Program-made: the position numbers and the translations under genes
In this document: in pieces, positions 1 through 12,929 of the stretch
How positions within the stretch are numbered: position 1 is the first letter of the stretch
Layout of the letters: each line of letters opens with the position of its first letter
Origin: Luzula sylvatica
Taxonomy: Eukaryota > Streptophyta > Magnoliopsida > Poales > Juncaceae
Reading direction: 5' to 3'
DNA: 64,000 nucleotides
Assembly: GCA_946800325.1 (NCBI GenBank)
Contig: OX326958.1
Coordinates: 70,119,264-70,183,263, forward strand
The notes under the pieces: model-generated
Database searches by the model: none
Told to the model about the DNA's origin: nothing
Seen by the model: the letters and a program-made list of their open reading frames with translations, nothing else

Positions 1-178
1 GGAGAAGGAGGGTTAGGCATTATTTAAGTAGAAAGGGTACGAGGAGTATAAGGGTAAGTGTGTCAAAGGAGTTTCGAGTTAGAAGATAGATCATGCACAA
101 TATTTTATTCTCTCGGGTAAACTCTATTTTCCACATATAGGCAATTTAGGGCATTATTATCATCAGATTCATGAGTCA

Positions 179-184
179 AAAAAA

Positions 185-228
<44 letters not shown>

Positions 229-293
229 AAAAAGAAAAAAGAAAAATTTGCACAATAAAAAAAATAAAAAAAAAGAAGAAGAATAATAAAAGA
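179..293 (+). repeat. A-rich low-complexity tract
   Basis: Almost pure A with scattered G, C and T; uninterrupted A runs lie at about 186-215 and 217-233. The minus-strand translation is poly-phenylalanine and is not a gene. The complete element on the right also carries a long A tract (in its own sense) in its 3' untranslated region, so such tracts may be a shared feature of the family. The exact length is uncertain because homopolymers are error-prone in assemblies. Confidence 0.85.
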
Positions 294-910
294 ACTCAAA
301 TCTGTTTTATTAGCCCCTTGTATTTAGTCTAAACCCTAGTTTACCCGATGAGCTGTGAGAAAGAGTTAATTCCAGTCATACATCTTAGGCCAGTAGTAGG
401 TTGAAACAAATTGGGCCAAATGACTGAAGGTGCTAGGAGATATGCACAATAGGAGGTTCATTATTACAAGCAGTTAGTGGTATAGGCGGACATTATTTCA
501 GAAGTAGAGGTACGAGTGTAGAAAACCAAGTAACAACGTGACTGAAAGTAGCGAAATAGACAAGGAATAGTATAATCCACTATATCTCTAATATTATCCA
601 CTATAAATATACCATCATATCTCAATATAACCTCCATTATAATAAAATCCACCGTATTCCACCAGACATGACTTGAGAATTCCCCTCACACCAAGGTAGG
701 AAATCATTATACATCTGAGAGATGAGAGATTGCGAGACACTCTATATATTCCACATTCATATTCCACTTTATAACTGAGAGTGAGTGCGAGTTTCACCAA
801 AGTACATGGAATCTTACACACGGGACCAAAAATCATTATGGCTGGTACATTAGTGAAGATTGATTCTGGAACATGGGACCTACTTTACCAACGCAAATAT
901 AGTTGTTGCT

Positions 911-944
911 CGAGGACGATCAAATGTTTAAGTGTGGGGTGATT
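911..944 (+). promoter_or_regulatory. Polypurine-tract region of the left element
   Basis: CGAGGACGATCAAATGTTTAA leads into AAGTGTGGGG and then TGATT, directly before the LTR start TGATAAG. In LTR retrotransposons this site primes plus-strand DNA synthesis and lies just upstream of the 3' LTR. The complete element has the equivalent AAGTATGGGGG followed by TATT and TGATACG, which supports both the assignment and the LTR start at 945. Confidence 0.75.
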
Positions 945-1403
945 TGATAAGACATTAATTATACACATTTTATGCCCTATACATAAGTGATATTGCACCA
1001 TAATATGCATTAATTGTCTCCTTTATATATATAATAATCACAATTTGAATGTTGATACTACTAATTAAATGAATATGTGATTTTAGGTGCAATTTGGATA
1101 AAGCATAACATGAAGATCAAAAGGAAATGAAGAGATGGCCAAGATTCGGATTGTTGACCACTGCTTTGTATTTCGGCCATAACTTTAGTTATGGGCCTTA
1201 GATTAATTCATGCAGTAGCTTGTTGGAAAGAAGACACAAAGGCCCAACTTTCAATTATTTTCACCAGAGTCCAATTCGGACCAGAAGAAGGATCAAATCG
1301 AGCATCTTCCAGGGTCTTCTATCATGCAATGGGCATGCCTCTCACACCTTAGGCATGTGTACTTCACAAGGACTTCACACACTCTTCATGACCACTTTTT
1401 GGG

Positions 1404-1411
1404 TTATATAA
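1404..1411 (+). promoter_or_regulatory. TATA box of the left LTR
   Basis: TTATATAA in the context GGGTTATATAACCAGG, about 460 bp into the LTR. It is followed by a C/T-rich stretch (CTTCTCTCTTGTTCCCC) that suits an initiator region about 30 bp downstream. This would be the U3 promoter driving the element's RNA. Assigned from motif and position only. Confidence 0.55.
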
Positions 1412-1924
1412 CCAGGTGCAAGGGCACCTTCTCTCTTGTTCCCCTTTTTACCTAGCAATTCTCCATCATTTTTTAGTTTAGAAGTTTAGTTATCATGTTT
1501 CTAGCGTAAGCCTCTTTAAGGCATAGTTAGTGTTTGTGTTGTTGTGTTGTAGCTTTTGAGACTTTTTATAATGAGTTATATTTGATTGTTGTTATTCTTT
1601 TCGTATTTTGAACTTATTATTGTCATGCTCAGTGATTCTAGTAAGTTTAATTAGGCCAATTTCTATGCTCAATAGCAATTTACAAGGGCCAAAAATCTTA
1701 AATGGTTGCTTTGCTGAATAGCTTCCATTAAGGGTTTGAATAATTTCTAGTGCAAATTTCTTTTTAACGGACTCAATAATCTCTGAACAAGCTCATTGTT
1801 TGGTAGGTTGTGATTTGTCTAAGTAGCCATTGATTTCTTTATTTTTGGTTATGATATTCAAATAGGTTAGTGTTTTGATTTACGAGCTGATCTAAATTGA
1901 AACTCTTTCTTTTCGTTTAAGTTA

Positions 1925-2260
1925 TTTATCGGTTAGAGCTCATCTATCAACCAACCAACGAAACTGTGCCTTATCTCTGAACAAACTCTTTCTTTTCATT
2001 GAAGTCAAGGATAGAGTTACACGCAAAACACTACACGAAACTGTGCCTTATCTCTCACAAACACCAAACCTCGTTTTTACTTTAAGTTTTTCTTATTTCA
2101 TGCTATCAACCAACCAACGAACACCCCCCCAATTGTGTCTTTCTTTTAGTTTTGAGTTATTTTAGTTGGAGTCTTTTCTTTTCTTTTCTTTTAGTTTTGA
2201 GTCTTTTCTTTTCTTTCTTTCTTTTATTTCTTTTCGTTTATTTTAATCTAATCTAATCTA
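1925..2260 (+). repeat. Short direct repeats and CTTTT-rich tract in the left LTR
   Basis: Degenerate direct repeats: CGAAACTGTGCCTTATCTCT occurs near 1960 and again near 2036; CTATCAACCAACCAACGAA occurs near 1947 and 2103. They are followed by repeated TTTTCTTTTCTTTTAG and TTTTAGTTTTGAGT units around 2140-2225. This is an imperfect tandem amplification in the R/U5 half of the LTR. I see no coding potential. Confidence 0.7.
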
Positions 2261-2369
2261 CGCAGCTCTCTGTGGTTCGATCCCTACTTTCACTTTCTAC
2301 ATTTTTAAGTTTAGGGTTATAAATTTCTTTTGGTAAACCTTTTAACGACTGTAAAATATTTGGTTATCA

Positions 2370-2374
2370 GTAAC
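2370..2374. repeat. Inferred target-site duplication of the left element
   Basis: GTAAC is the first satellite sequence after the LTR end and equals the last five bases of a B monomer (..CACATTGTAAC). A Ty3/Gypsy insertion makes a 5-bp duplication, so the partner GTAAC should lie left of the missing 5' LTR. That partner is not in the window. Confidence 0.5.
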
Positions 2375-4559
2375 ATTCTCATACTTTCTCCAAATGGCAC
2401 GATCTTCATATCAAAATCGCTCGCCTCGACGAGAGGAATGCAGCAGCACGGCCGAATTTCGAAAATTATGTATTTTGAGCCCGAATTAACAAAAAATACA
2501 GTTTTTTTTGTAATTTCATCTTGAATTATTGAATATGAAGATTGTCCAATTGTAGGTTTCTCAATCTTTCTCCAAATGGCACGATTTTTATGTCAAAATC
2601 GCTCGCCCCCGCGCGAGAAAAACAGTAGCGCGAAGGAATTTGGGAAATTATGTTTTTTGAAACCGAATTAACAGAAAATACAGTTTTTTTGGTAATTTCA
2701 TCATGAATTATTGAATTTGAAGATTATCACATTGTAACTTTCTCGTACTTTCTCCAAATGGCACGATCTTCATATCAAAATCGGTCGCCTCGACGAGAGG
2801 AATGCAGTAGCGCGGCCGAATTTCGAAAATTATGTATTTTGAGCCCGAATTTACAAAAAAATACAGTTTTTTTTTTAATTTCATCTTGAATTATTGAATA
2901 TGAAGATTGTCCAATTGTAGGTTTCTCAATCTTTCTCCAAATGGCACGATTTTTATATCAAAATCGCTCGCCCCGGCGAAAGAAATACATCAGCGCGAAC
3001 GAATTTGGGAAATTATTTATTTTGAAACCGAATTAACAGAAAATACAGTTTTTTTGGTAATTTCATCATGAATTATTGAATTTGAAGATTATCACATTGT
3101 AACTTTCTCATATTTTCTCCAAATGGCACGATCTTCATATCAAAATTGCTCGCCTCGACGAGTGGAATGCAGCAGCGCAGCAGAATTTCGAAAATTATGT
3201 ATTTTGAGCCCGAATTAACAAAAAATACAGTGTTTTTTGTAATTTCATCTTGAATTATTGAATATGAAGATTGTCCAATTGTAGGTTTCTCAATCTTTCT
3301 CCAAATGGCACGATTTTTGTATCAAAATCGCTCGCCCCCGCGCGAGAAATACAGTAGCGCGAACGAATTTTGGAAATTATGTTTTTTGAAACCGAATTAA
3401 CAGAAAATACAGTTTTTTTGGTAATTTCATCATGAATTATTGAATTTGAAGATTATCACATTGTAACTTTCTCGTACTTTCTCCAAATGGCACGATCTTC
3501 ATATCAAAATCGGTCGCCTCGACGAGAGGAATGCATCAACGCGGCCGAATTTCGAAAATTATGTATTTTGAGCCCGAATTAACAAAAAATACAGTTTTTT
3601 TTGTAATTTCATCTTGAATTATTGAATATGAAGATTGTCCAATTGTAGGTTTCTCAATCTTTCTCCAAATGGCACGATTTTTATATCAAAATCGCTCGCC
3701 CCCGCGCGAGAAATACAGTAGCGCGAACGAATTTGGGAAATTATTTTTTTTGAAACCGAATTAACAGAAAATACAGTTTTTTTGGTAATTTCATCATGAA
3801 TTATTGAATTTGAAGATTATCACATTGTAACTTTCTCATACTTTCTCCAAATGGCACGATCTTCATATCAAAATCGCTCGCCTCGACAAGAGGAATGCAG
3901 CAGCGCGGCCGAATTTCGAAAATTATGTATTTTGAGCCCGAATTAACAAAAAATACAGTTTTTTTTGTAATTTCATATTGAATTATTGAATAGGAAGATT
4001 GTCCAATTGTAGGTTTCTCAATCTTTCTCCAAATGGCACGATTTTTATATCAAAATTGCTCGCCCCCGCGCGAGAAATACAGCAACGCGAACGAATTTGG
4101 GAAATTATGTTTTTTGAAACCGAATTAACAGAAAATACAGTTTTTTTGGTAATTTCATCATGAATTATTGAATTTGAAGATTATCACATTGTAACTTTCT
4201 CATACTTTCTCCAAATGGCACGATCTTCATATCAAAATCGCTCGCCTCGACGAGAGGAATGCAGCAGCCCGGCCGAATTTCGAAAATTATGTATTTTGAG
4301 CCCGAATTAACAAAAAATACAGTTTTTTTTGTAATTTCATCTTGAATTATTGAATATGAAGATTGTCCAATTGTAGGTTTCTCAATCTTTCTCCAAATGG
4401 CACGATTTTTATATCAAAATTGCTCGCCCCCGCGCGAGAAATACAGCAGCGCGAACGAATTTGGGAAATTATGTTTTTTGAAACCGAATTAACAGAAAAT
4501 ACAGTTTTTTTGGTAATTTCATCATGAATTCTTGATGTTGAAGATTATCACATTGTAAC

Positions 4560-7500
4560 TTTCTCATACTTTCTCCAAATGGCACGATCTTCATATCAAA
4601 ATCGCTCGCCTCGACGAGGGGAATGTAGCAAAGCGGCCGAATTTCGAAAATTATGTATTTTGAGCCCGAATTAACAAAAAATACAGTTTTTTTTGTAATT
4701 TCATCTTGAATTATTGAATATGAAGATTGTCCAATTGTAGGTTTCTCAATCTTTCTCCAAATGGCACGATTTTTATATCAAAATCGCTCGCCCCGGCGAG
4801 AGAAATACAGGAGCGCGAACGAATTTGGGAAATTATGTATTTTGAAACCGAATTAACACAAAATACAGTTTTTTTGGTAATTTCATCATGAATTATTGAA
4901 TTTGAAGATTATCACATTGTAACTTTCTCATACTTTCTCCAAATGGCACGATCTTCATATCAAAATCGCTCGCCTCGACGAGAGAAATGCAGCAGCGCGG
5001 CCGAATTTCGAAAATTATGTATTTTGAGACCGAATAAACAAAAAATACAGTTTTTTTTGTAATTTCATCTTGAATTATTGAATATGAAGATTGTCCAATT
5101 GTAGGTTTCTCAATCTTTCTCCAAATGGGACGATTTTTATATCAAAATCGCTCGCCCCGGCGAGGGAAATACAGCAGCGCGTACGAATTTGGGAAATTAT
5201 GTATTTTGAAACCGAATTAACAGAAAATACAGTTTTTTTGGTAATTTCATCATGAATTATTGAATTTGAAGATTATCACATTGTAACTTTCTCATACTTT
5301 CTCCTAATGGCACGATCTTCATATCAAAATTGCTCGCCTCGACGAGAGGAATGCAACCACGCGGCCGAATTTCGAAAATTATGTATTTTGAGCCCGAATT
5401 AACAAAAAATACAGTTTTTTTTGGAATTTCATCTTGAATTATTGAATATGAAGATTGTCCAATTGTAGGTTTCTCAATCTTTCTCCAAATGGCACGATTT
5501 TTATATCAAAATTGCTCATCCCCGCGCGAGAAATACAGCCACGCGAACGAATTTGGGAAATTATGTTTTTTGAAACCGAATTAACAGAAAATACAGTTTT
5601 TTTGGTAATTTCATCATGAATTATTGAATTTGAAGATTATCACATTGTAACTTTCTCATACTTTCTCCAAATGGTACGATCTTCATATCAAAATCGCTCG
5701 CCTCGACGAGACGAATGCAGCAAAGCGGCCGAATTTCGAAAATTATGTATTTTGAGCCCGAATTAACAAAAAATACAGTTTTTTTTGTAATTTCATCTTG
5801 AATTATTGAATATGAAGATTGTCCAATTGTAGGTTTCTCAATCTTTCTCCAAATGGCACGATTTTTATATCAAAATCGCTCGCCCCGGCGAGAGAAATAC
5901 AGCAGCGCGAACGAATTTGGGAAATTATGTATTTTGAAACCGAATTAACAGAAAATACAGTTTTTTTGGTAATTTCATCATGAATTATTGAATTTGAAGA
6001 TTATCACATTGTAACATTCTCATACTTTCTCCAAATGGCACGATCTTCATATCAAAATCGCTCGCCTCGACGAGAGGAATGCAGCAACACGGCCGAATTT
6101 CGAAAATTATGTATTTTGAGCCCGAATTAACAAAAAATACAGTTTTTTTTGTAATTTCATCTTGAATTATTGAATATGAAGATTGTCCAATTGTAGGTTT
6201 CTCAATCTTTCTCCAAATGGCACGATTTTTATATCAAAATCGCTCGCCCCGGCGAGAGAAATACAGGAGCGTGAACGAATTTGGGAAATTATGTATTTTG
6301 AAACCGAATTAACAGAAAATACAGTTTTTTTGGTAATTTCATCATGAATTATTGAATTTGAAGATTATCACATTGTAACTTTCTCATACTTTCTCCAAAT
6401 GGCACGATCTTCATATCAAAATCGCTCGCCTCGACAAGAGAAATGCAGCAAAGCGGCCGAATTTCGAAAATTATGTATTTTGAGCCCGAATAAACAAAAA
6501 ATACAGTTTTTTTTGTAATTTCATCTTGAATTATTGAATATGAAGATTGTCCAATTGTAGGTTTCTCAATCTTTCTCCAAATGGCACGATTTTTATATCA
6601 AAATCACTCGCCCCGGCGAGAGAAATACAGCAGCGCGAACGAATTTGGGAAATTATGTATTTTGAAACCGAATTAACACAAAATACAGTTTTTTTGGTAA
6701 TTTCATCATGAATTATTGAATTTGAAGATTATCACATTGTAACTTTCTCATACTTTCTCCAAATGGCACGATCTTCATATCAAAATCGCTAGCCTCGACG
6801 AGAGAAATGCAGCATCGCGGCCGAATTTCGAAAATTATGTATTTTGAGACCGAATAAACAAAAAATACAGTTTTTTTTGTAATTTCATCTTGAATTATTG
6901 AATATGAAGATTGTCCAATTGTAGGTTTCTCAATCTTTCTCCAAATGGGACGATTTTTATATCAAAATCGCTCGCCCCGGCGAGAGAAATACAGCAGCGC
7001 GTACGAATTTGGGAAATTATGTATTTTGAAACCGAATTAACAGAAAATACAGTTTTTTTGGTAATTTCATCATGAATTATTGAATTTGAAGATTATCACA
7101 TTGTAACTTTCTCATACTTTCTCCAAATGGCACGATCTTCATATCAAAATCGCTCGCCTCGACGAGAGGAATGCAGCAGCACGGCCGAATTTCGAAAATT
7201 ATGTATTTTGAGCCCGAATTAACAAAAAATACAGTTTTTTTTGGAATTTCATCTTGAATTATTGAATATGAAGATTGTCCAATTGTAGGTTTCTCAATCT
7301 TTCTCCAAATGGCACGATTTTTATATCAAAATTGCTCGCCCCCGCGCGAGAAATACAGCCACCCGAACGAATTTGGGAAATTATGTTTTTTGAAACCGAA
7401 TTAACAGAAAATACAGTTTTTTTGGTAATTTCATCATGAATTATTGAATTTGAAGATTATCACATTGTAACTTTCTCGTACTTTCTCCAAATGGCACGAT

Positions 7501-10500
7501 CTTCATATCAAAATCGCTCGCCTCGACGAGAGGAATGCAGTAGCGCGGCCGAATTTCGAAAATTATGTATTTTGAGCCCGAATTTACAAAAAAATACAGT
7601 TTTTTTTTAATTTCATCTTGAATTATTGAATATGAAGATTGTCCAATTGTAGGTTTCTCAATCTTTCTCCAAATGGCACGATTTTTATATCAAAATCGCT
7701 CGCCCCGGCGAAAGAAATACAGCCGCGCGAACGAATTTGGGAAATTATGTATTTTGAAACCGAATTAACAGAAAATACAGTTTTTTTGGTAATTTCATCA
7801 TGAATTATTGAATTTGAAGATTATCACATTGTAACTTTCTCATATGTTCTCCAAATGGCACGATATTCATATCAAAATTGCTCGCCTCGACGAGTGGAAT
7901 GCAGCACCGCAGCCGAATTTCGAAAATTATGTATTTTGAGCCCGAATTAACAAAAAATACAGTTTTTTTTGTAATTTCATCTTGAATTATTGAATATGAA
8001 GATTGTCCAATTGTAGGTTTCTCAATCTTTCTCCAAATGGCACGATTTTTATATCAAAATCGCTCGCCCCGGCGAGAGAAATACAGCAGCGCGAACGAAT
8101 TTGGGAAATTATGTATTTTGAAACCGAATTAACAGAAAATACAGTTTTTTTGGTAATTTCATCATGAATTATTGAATTTGAAGATTATCACATTGTAACA
8201 TTCTCATACTTTCTCCAAATGGCACGATCTTCATATCAAAATCGCTCGCCTCGACGAGAGGAATGCAGCAGCATGGCCGAATTTCGAAAATTATGTATTT
8301 TGAGCCCGAATTAACAAAAAATACAGTTTTTTTTGTAATTTCATCTTGAATTATTGAATATGAAGATTGTCCAATTGTAGGTTTCTCAATCTTTCTCCAA
8401 ATGGCACGATTTTTATATCAAAATCGCTCGCCCCGGCGAGAGAAATACAGGAGCGTGAACGAATTTGGGAAATTATGTATTTTGAAACCGAATTAACAGA
8501 AAATACAGTTTTTTTGGTAATTTCATCATGAATTATTGAATTTGAAGATTATCACATTGTAACTTTCTCATACTTTCTCCAAATGGCACGATCTTCATAT
8601 CAAAATCGCTCGCCTCGACAAGAGAAATGCAGCAACGCGGCCGAATTTCGAAAATTATGTATTTTGAGCCCGAATAAACAAAAAATACAGTTTTTTTTGT
8701 AATTTCATCTTGAATTATTGAATATGAAGATTGTCCAATTGTAGGTTTCTCAATCTTTCTCCAAATGGGACGATTTTTATATCAAAATCACTCGCCCCGG
8801 CGAGAGAAATACAGCAGCGTGTACGAATTTGGGAAATTATGTATTTTGAAACCGAATTAACAGAAAATACAATTTTTTTGGTAATTTCATCATGAATTAT
8901 TGAATTTGAAGATTATCACATTGTAACTTTCTCGTACTTTCTCCAAATGGCACGATCTTCATATCAAAATTCCTCGCCTCGACGAGAGGAATGCAGCCGC
9001 GCGGCCGAATTTCGAAAATTATGTATTTTGAGCCCGAATTAACAAAAAATACAGTTTTTTTGGAATTTCATCTTGAATTATTGAATATGAAGATTGTCCA
9101 ATTGTAGGTTTCTCAATCTTTCTCCAAATGGCACGATTTTTATATCAAAATTGCTCGCCCCCGCGCGAGAAATACAGCCACCCGAACGAATTTGGGAAAT
9201 TATGTTTTTTGAAACCGAATTAACAGAAAATACAGTTTTTTTGGTAATTTCATCATGAATTATTGAATTTGAAGATTATCACATTGTAACTTTCTCGTAC
9301 TTTCTCCAAATGGCACGATCTTCATATCAAAATCGCTCGCCTCGACGAGAGGAATGCAGTAGCGCGGCCGAATTTCGAAAATTATGTATTTTGAGCCCGA
9401 ATTTACAAAAAAATACAGTTTTTTTTTAATTTCATCTTGAATTATTGAATATGAAGATTGTCCAATTGTAGGTTTCTCAATCTTTCTCCAAATGGCACGA
9501 TTTTTATATCAAAATCGCTCGCCCCGGCGAAAGAAATACAGCAGCGCGAACGAATTTGGGAAATTATGTATTTTGAAACCGAATTAACAGAAAATACAGT
9601 TTTTTTGGTAATTTCATCATGAATTATTGAATTTGAAGATTATCACATTGTAACTTTCTCATATGTTCTCCAAATGGCACGATATTCATATCAAAATTGC
9701 TCGCCTCGACGAGTGGAATGCAGCACCGCAGCCGAATTTCGAAAATTATGTATTTTGAGCCCGAATTAACAAAAAATACAGTTTTTTTTGTAATTTCATC
9801 TTGAATTATTGAATATGAAGATTGTCCAATTGTAGGTTTCTCAATCTTTCTCCAAATGGCACGATTTTTATATCAAAATCGCTCGCCCCCCGCGCGAGAA
9901 ATACAGTAGCGCGAACGAATTTGGGAAATTATTTTTTTTGAAACCGAATTAACAGAAAATACAGTTTTTTTGGTAATTTCATCATGAATTATTGAATTTG
10001 AAGATTATCACATTGTAACTTTCTCATACTTTCTCCAAATGGCACGATCTTCATATCAAAATCGCTCGCCTCGACGAGAGGAATGCAGCAACGCGGCCGA
10101 ATTTCGAAAATTAAGTATTTTGAGCCCGAATTAACAAAAAATACAGTTTTTTTTGTAATTTCATATTGAATTATTGAATATGAAGATTGTCCAATTGTAG
10201 GTTTCTCAATCTTTCTCCAAATGGCACGATTTTTATATCAAAATTGCTCGCCCCCGCGCGAGAAATACAGCCACCCGAACGAATTTGGGAAATTATGTTT
10301 TTTGAAACCGAATTAACAGAAAATACAGTTTTTTTGGTAATTTCATCATGAATTATTGAATTTGAAGATTATCACATTGTAACTTTCTCGTACTTTCTCC
10401 AAATGGCACGATCTTCATATCAAAATCGCTCGCCTCGACGAGAGGAATGCAGTAGCGCGGCCGAATTTCGAAAATTATGTATTTTGAGCCCGAATTTACA

Positions 10501-11500
10501 AAAAAATACAGTTTTTTTTTAATTTCATCTTGAATTATTGAATATGAAGATTGTCCAATTGTAGGTTTCTCAATCTTTCTCCAAATGGCACGATTTTTAT
10601 ATCAAAATCGCTCGCCCCGGCGAAAGAAATACAGCAGCGCGAACGAATTTGGGAAATTATGTATTTTGAAACCGAATTAACAGAAAATACAGTTTTTTTG
10701 GTAATTTCATCATGAATTATTGAATTTGAAGATTATCACATTGTAACTTTCTCATATGTTCTCCAAATGGCACGATATTCATATCAAAATTGCTCGCCTC
10801 GACGAGTGGAATGCAGCACCGCAGCCGAATTTCGAAAATTATGTATTTTGAGCCCGAATTAACAAAAAATACAGTTTTTTTTGTAATTTCATCTTGAATT
10901 ATTGAATATGAAGATTGTCCAATTGTAGGTTTCTCAATCTTTCTCCAAATGGCACGATTTTTATATCAAAATCGCTCGCCCCCGCGCGAGAAATACAGTA
11001 GCGCGAACGAATTTGGGAAATTATTTTTTTTGAAACCGAATTAACAGAAAATACAGTTTTTTTGGTAATTTCATCATGAATTATTGAATTTGAAGATTAT
11101 CACATTGTAACTTTCTCATACTTTCTCCAAATGGCACGATCTTCATATCAAAATCGCTCGCCTCGACGAGAGGAATGCAGCAACGCGGCCGAATTTCGAA
11201 AATTAAGTATTTTGAGCCCGAATTAACAAAAAATACAGTTTTTTTTGTAATTTCATATTGAATTATTGAATATGAAGATTGTCCAATTGTAGGTTTCTCA
11301 ATCTTTCTCCAAATGGCACGATTTTTATATCAAAATTGCTCGCCCCCGCGCGAGAAATACAGCAACGCGAACGAATTTGGGAAATTATGTTTTTTGAAAC
11401 CGAATTAACAGAAAATACAGTTTTTTTGGTAATTTCATCATGAATTATTGAATTTGAAGATTATCACATTGTAACTTTCTCATACTTTCTCCAAATGGCA
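4560..11500 (+). repeat. Satellite sub-region with 5-dimer and 3-dimer higher-order periods
   Basis: Private variants recur at whole-dimer multiples. The variant CCAAATGGGACG in B occurs at about 5121, 6941 and 8761 (lag 1820, five dimers). The A variant CCCGAATTTACAAAAAAAT occurs near 7581, 9400 and 10493 (lags 1819 and 1093). The B variant CCACCCGAACG lies near 7362, 9181 and 10274. The A variant AATTAAGTATTTT lies near 10111 and 11203. About 9130-10222 and 10223-11315 therefore read as a recent tandem copy of three dimers. Boundaries are approximate because copies blend into their neighbours. Confidence 0.75.
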
Positions 11501-12929
11501 CGATCTTCATATCAAAATCGCTCGCCTCGACGAGAGGAATGCAGCAGCCCGGCCGAATTTCGAAAATTATGTATTTTGAGCCCGAATTAACAAAAAATAC
11601 AGTTTTTTTTGTAATTTCATCTTGAATTATTGAATATGAAGATTGTCCAATTGTAGGTTTCTCAATCTTTCTCCAAATGGCACGATTTTTATATCAAAAT
11701 TGCTCGCCCCCCGCGCGAGAAATACAGTAGCGCGAACGAATTTGGGAAATTATGTTTTTTGAAACCGAATTAACAGAAAATACAGTTTTTTTGGTAATTT
11801 CATCATGAATTATTGAATTTGAAGATTATCACATTGTAACTTTCTCATACTTTCTCCAAATGGCACGATCTTCATATCCAAATCGCTCGCCTCGACGAGA
11901 GAAATGCAGCAACGCGGCCGAATTTTGAAAATTATGTATTTTGAGCCCGAATAAACAAAAAATACAGTTTTTTTTGTAATTTCATCTTGAATTATTGAAT
12001 ATGAAGATTGTCCAATTGTAGGTTTCTCAACCTTTCTCCAAATGGCACGATTTTTATATCAAAATCGCTCGCCCCCGCGCGAGAAATACTGCAGCGCGAA
12101 CGAATTTGGGAAATTATGTTTTTTAAAACCGAATTAACAGAAAATACAGTTTTTTTGGTAATTTCATCATGAATTATTGAATTTGAAGATTATCACATTG
12201 TAACTTTCTCATACTTTCTCCAAATGGCACGATCTTCATATCCAAATCGCTCGCCTCGACGAGAGAAATGCAGCAACGCGGCCGAATTTTGAAAATTATG
12301 TATTTTGAGCCCGAATAAACAAAAAATACAGTTTTTTTTGTAATTTCATCTTGAATTATTGAATATGAAGATTGTCCAATTGTAGGTTTCTCAATCTTTC
12401 TCCAAATGGCACGATTTTTATATCAAAATCGCTCGCCCCCGCGCGAGAAATACAGCAGCGCGAACGAATTTGGGAAATTATGTTTTTTGAAACCGAATTA
12501 ACAGAAAATACAGTTTTTTTGGTAATTTCATCATGAATTCTTGAATTTGAAGATTATCACAATGTAACTTTCTCATACTTTCTCCAAATGGCACGATCTT
12601 CATATCAAAATCGCTCACCTCGACGAGAGAAATGCAGCTACGCGGCCGAATTTCGAAAATTATGTATTTTGAGACCGAATAAACAAAAAATACAGTTTTT
12701 TTTGTAATTTCATCTTGAATTATTGAATATGAAGATTGTCCAATTGTAGGTTTCTCAATCTTTCTCCAAATGGCACGATTTTTATATCAAAATCGCTCGC
12801 CCCGGCGAGAGAAATACAGCACCGCGAACGAATTTGGGAAATTATGTATTTTGAAACCGAATTAACAGAAAATACAATTTTTTTGGTAATTTCATCATGA
12901 ATTATTGAATTTGAAGATTATCACATTAT

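Larger units (their letters stand above)
1..944 (+). mobile_element. 3' internal region of a left-hand LTR retrotransposon (partial)
   Basis: Non-satellite sequence from the left window edge to the LTR at 945. The best evidence is at its right end: a purine-rich stretch ending in AAGTGTGGGG, preceded by GAGGACGATCAAA. The same arrangement, including GAGGACGATCAAA, precedes the 3' LTR of the complete element further right when that one is read on its own strand. I see no long ORF and no recognisable protein domain. Small ORFs here are short, and one is only a translated homopolymer. The stretch around 540-665 is rich in degenerate CCACTAT/CCAC words. It is most likely the 3' untranslated part of an Athila/Tat-type element whose coding region and 5' LTR lie outside the window. 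Where exactly the element's 3' UTR begins cannot be told. Confidence 0.7.
945..2369 (+). mobile_element. 3' LTR of the left retrotransposon
   Basis: 1425 bp running from TGATAAGACATTAA to TGGTTATCA. The ends form the inverted repeat TGATAA/TTATCA. The right end abuts satellite sequence in mid-monomer (GTAACATTCTCATAC resumes at 2370). The left end abuts the polypurine region. The LTR contains a TATA box (1404-1411), a T-rich downstream half and a CTCTGTGGTTCGATCCC block near 2270 of the kind common near the end of Athila/Tat LTRs. The second LTR and the partner target duplication are outside the window, so the left boundary rests on the polypurine junction and the terminal inverted repeat. 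An alternative end at about 2301 (..TTTCTACA) was considered, but it would leave 68 bp unexplained. Confidence 0.8.

Noticed and set aside
105..299. Poly-phenylalanine frame, and the poly-lysine frame at 51105-51410
   Set aside because: Translations of homopolymer tracts.
1220..1411. 63-codon plus-strand frame in the left LTR
   Set aside because: Lies in U3 directly upstream of and over the TATA box; no similarity recognised.
2301..2369. Left LTR ending at 2301 (..TTTCTACA) with a unique spacer before the satellite
   Set aside because: The alternative end at 2369 gives a TGATAA/TTATCA inverted repeat and a direct junction to the satellite, matching the TGAT..ATCA ends of the other element.
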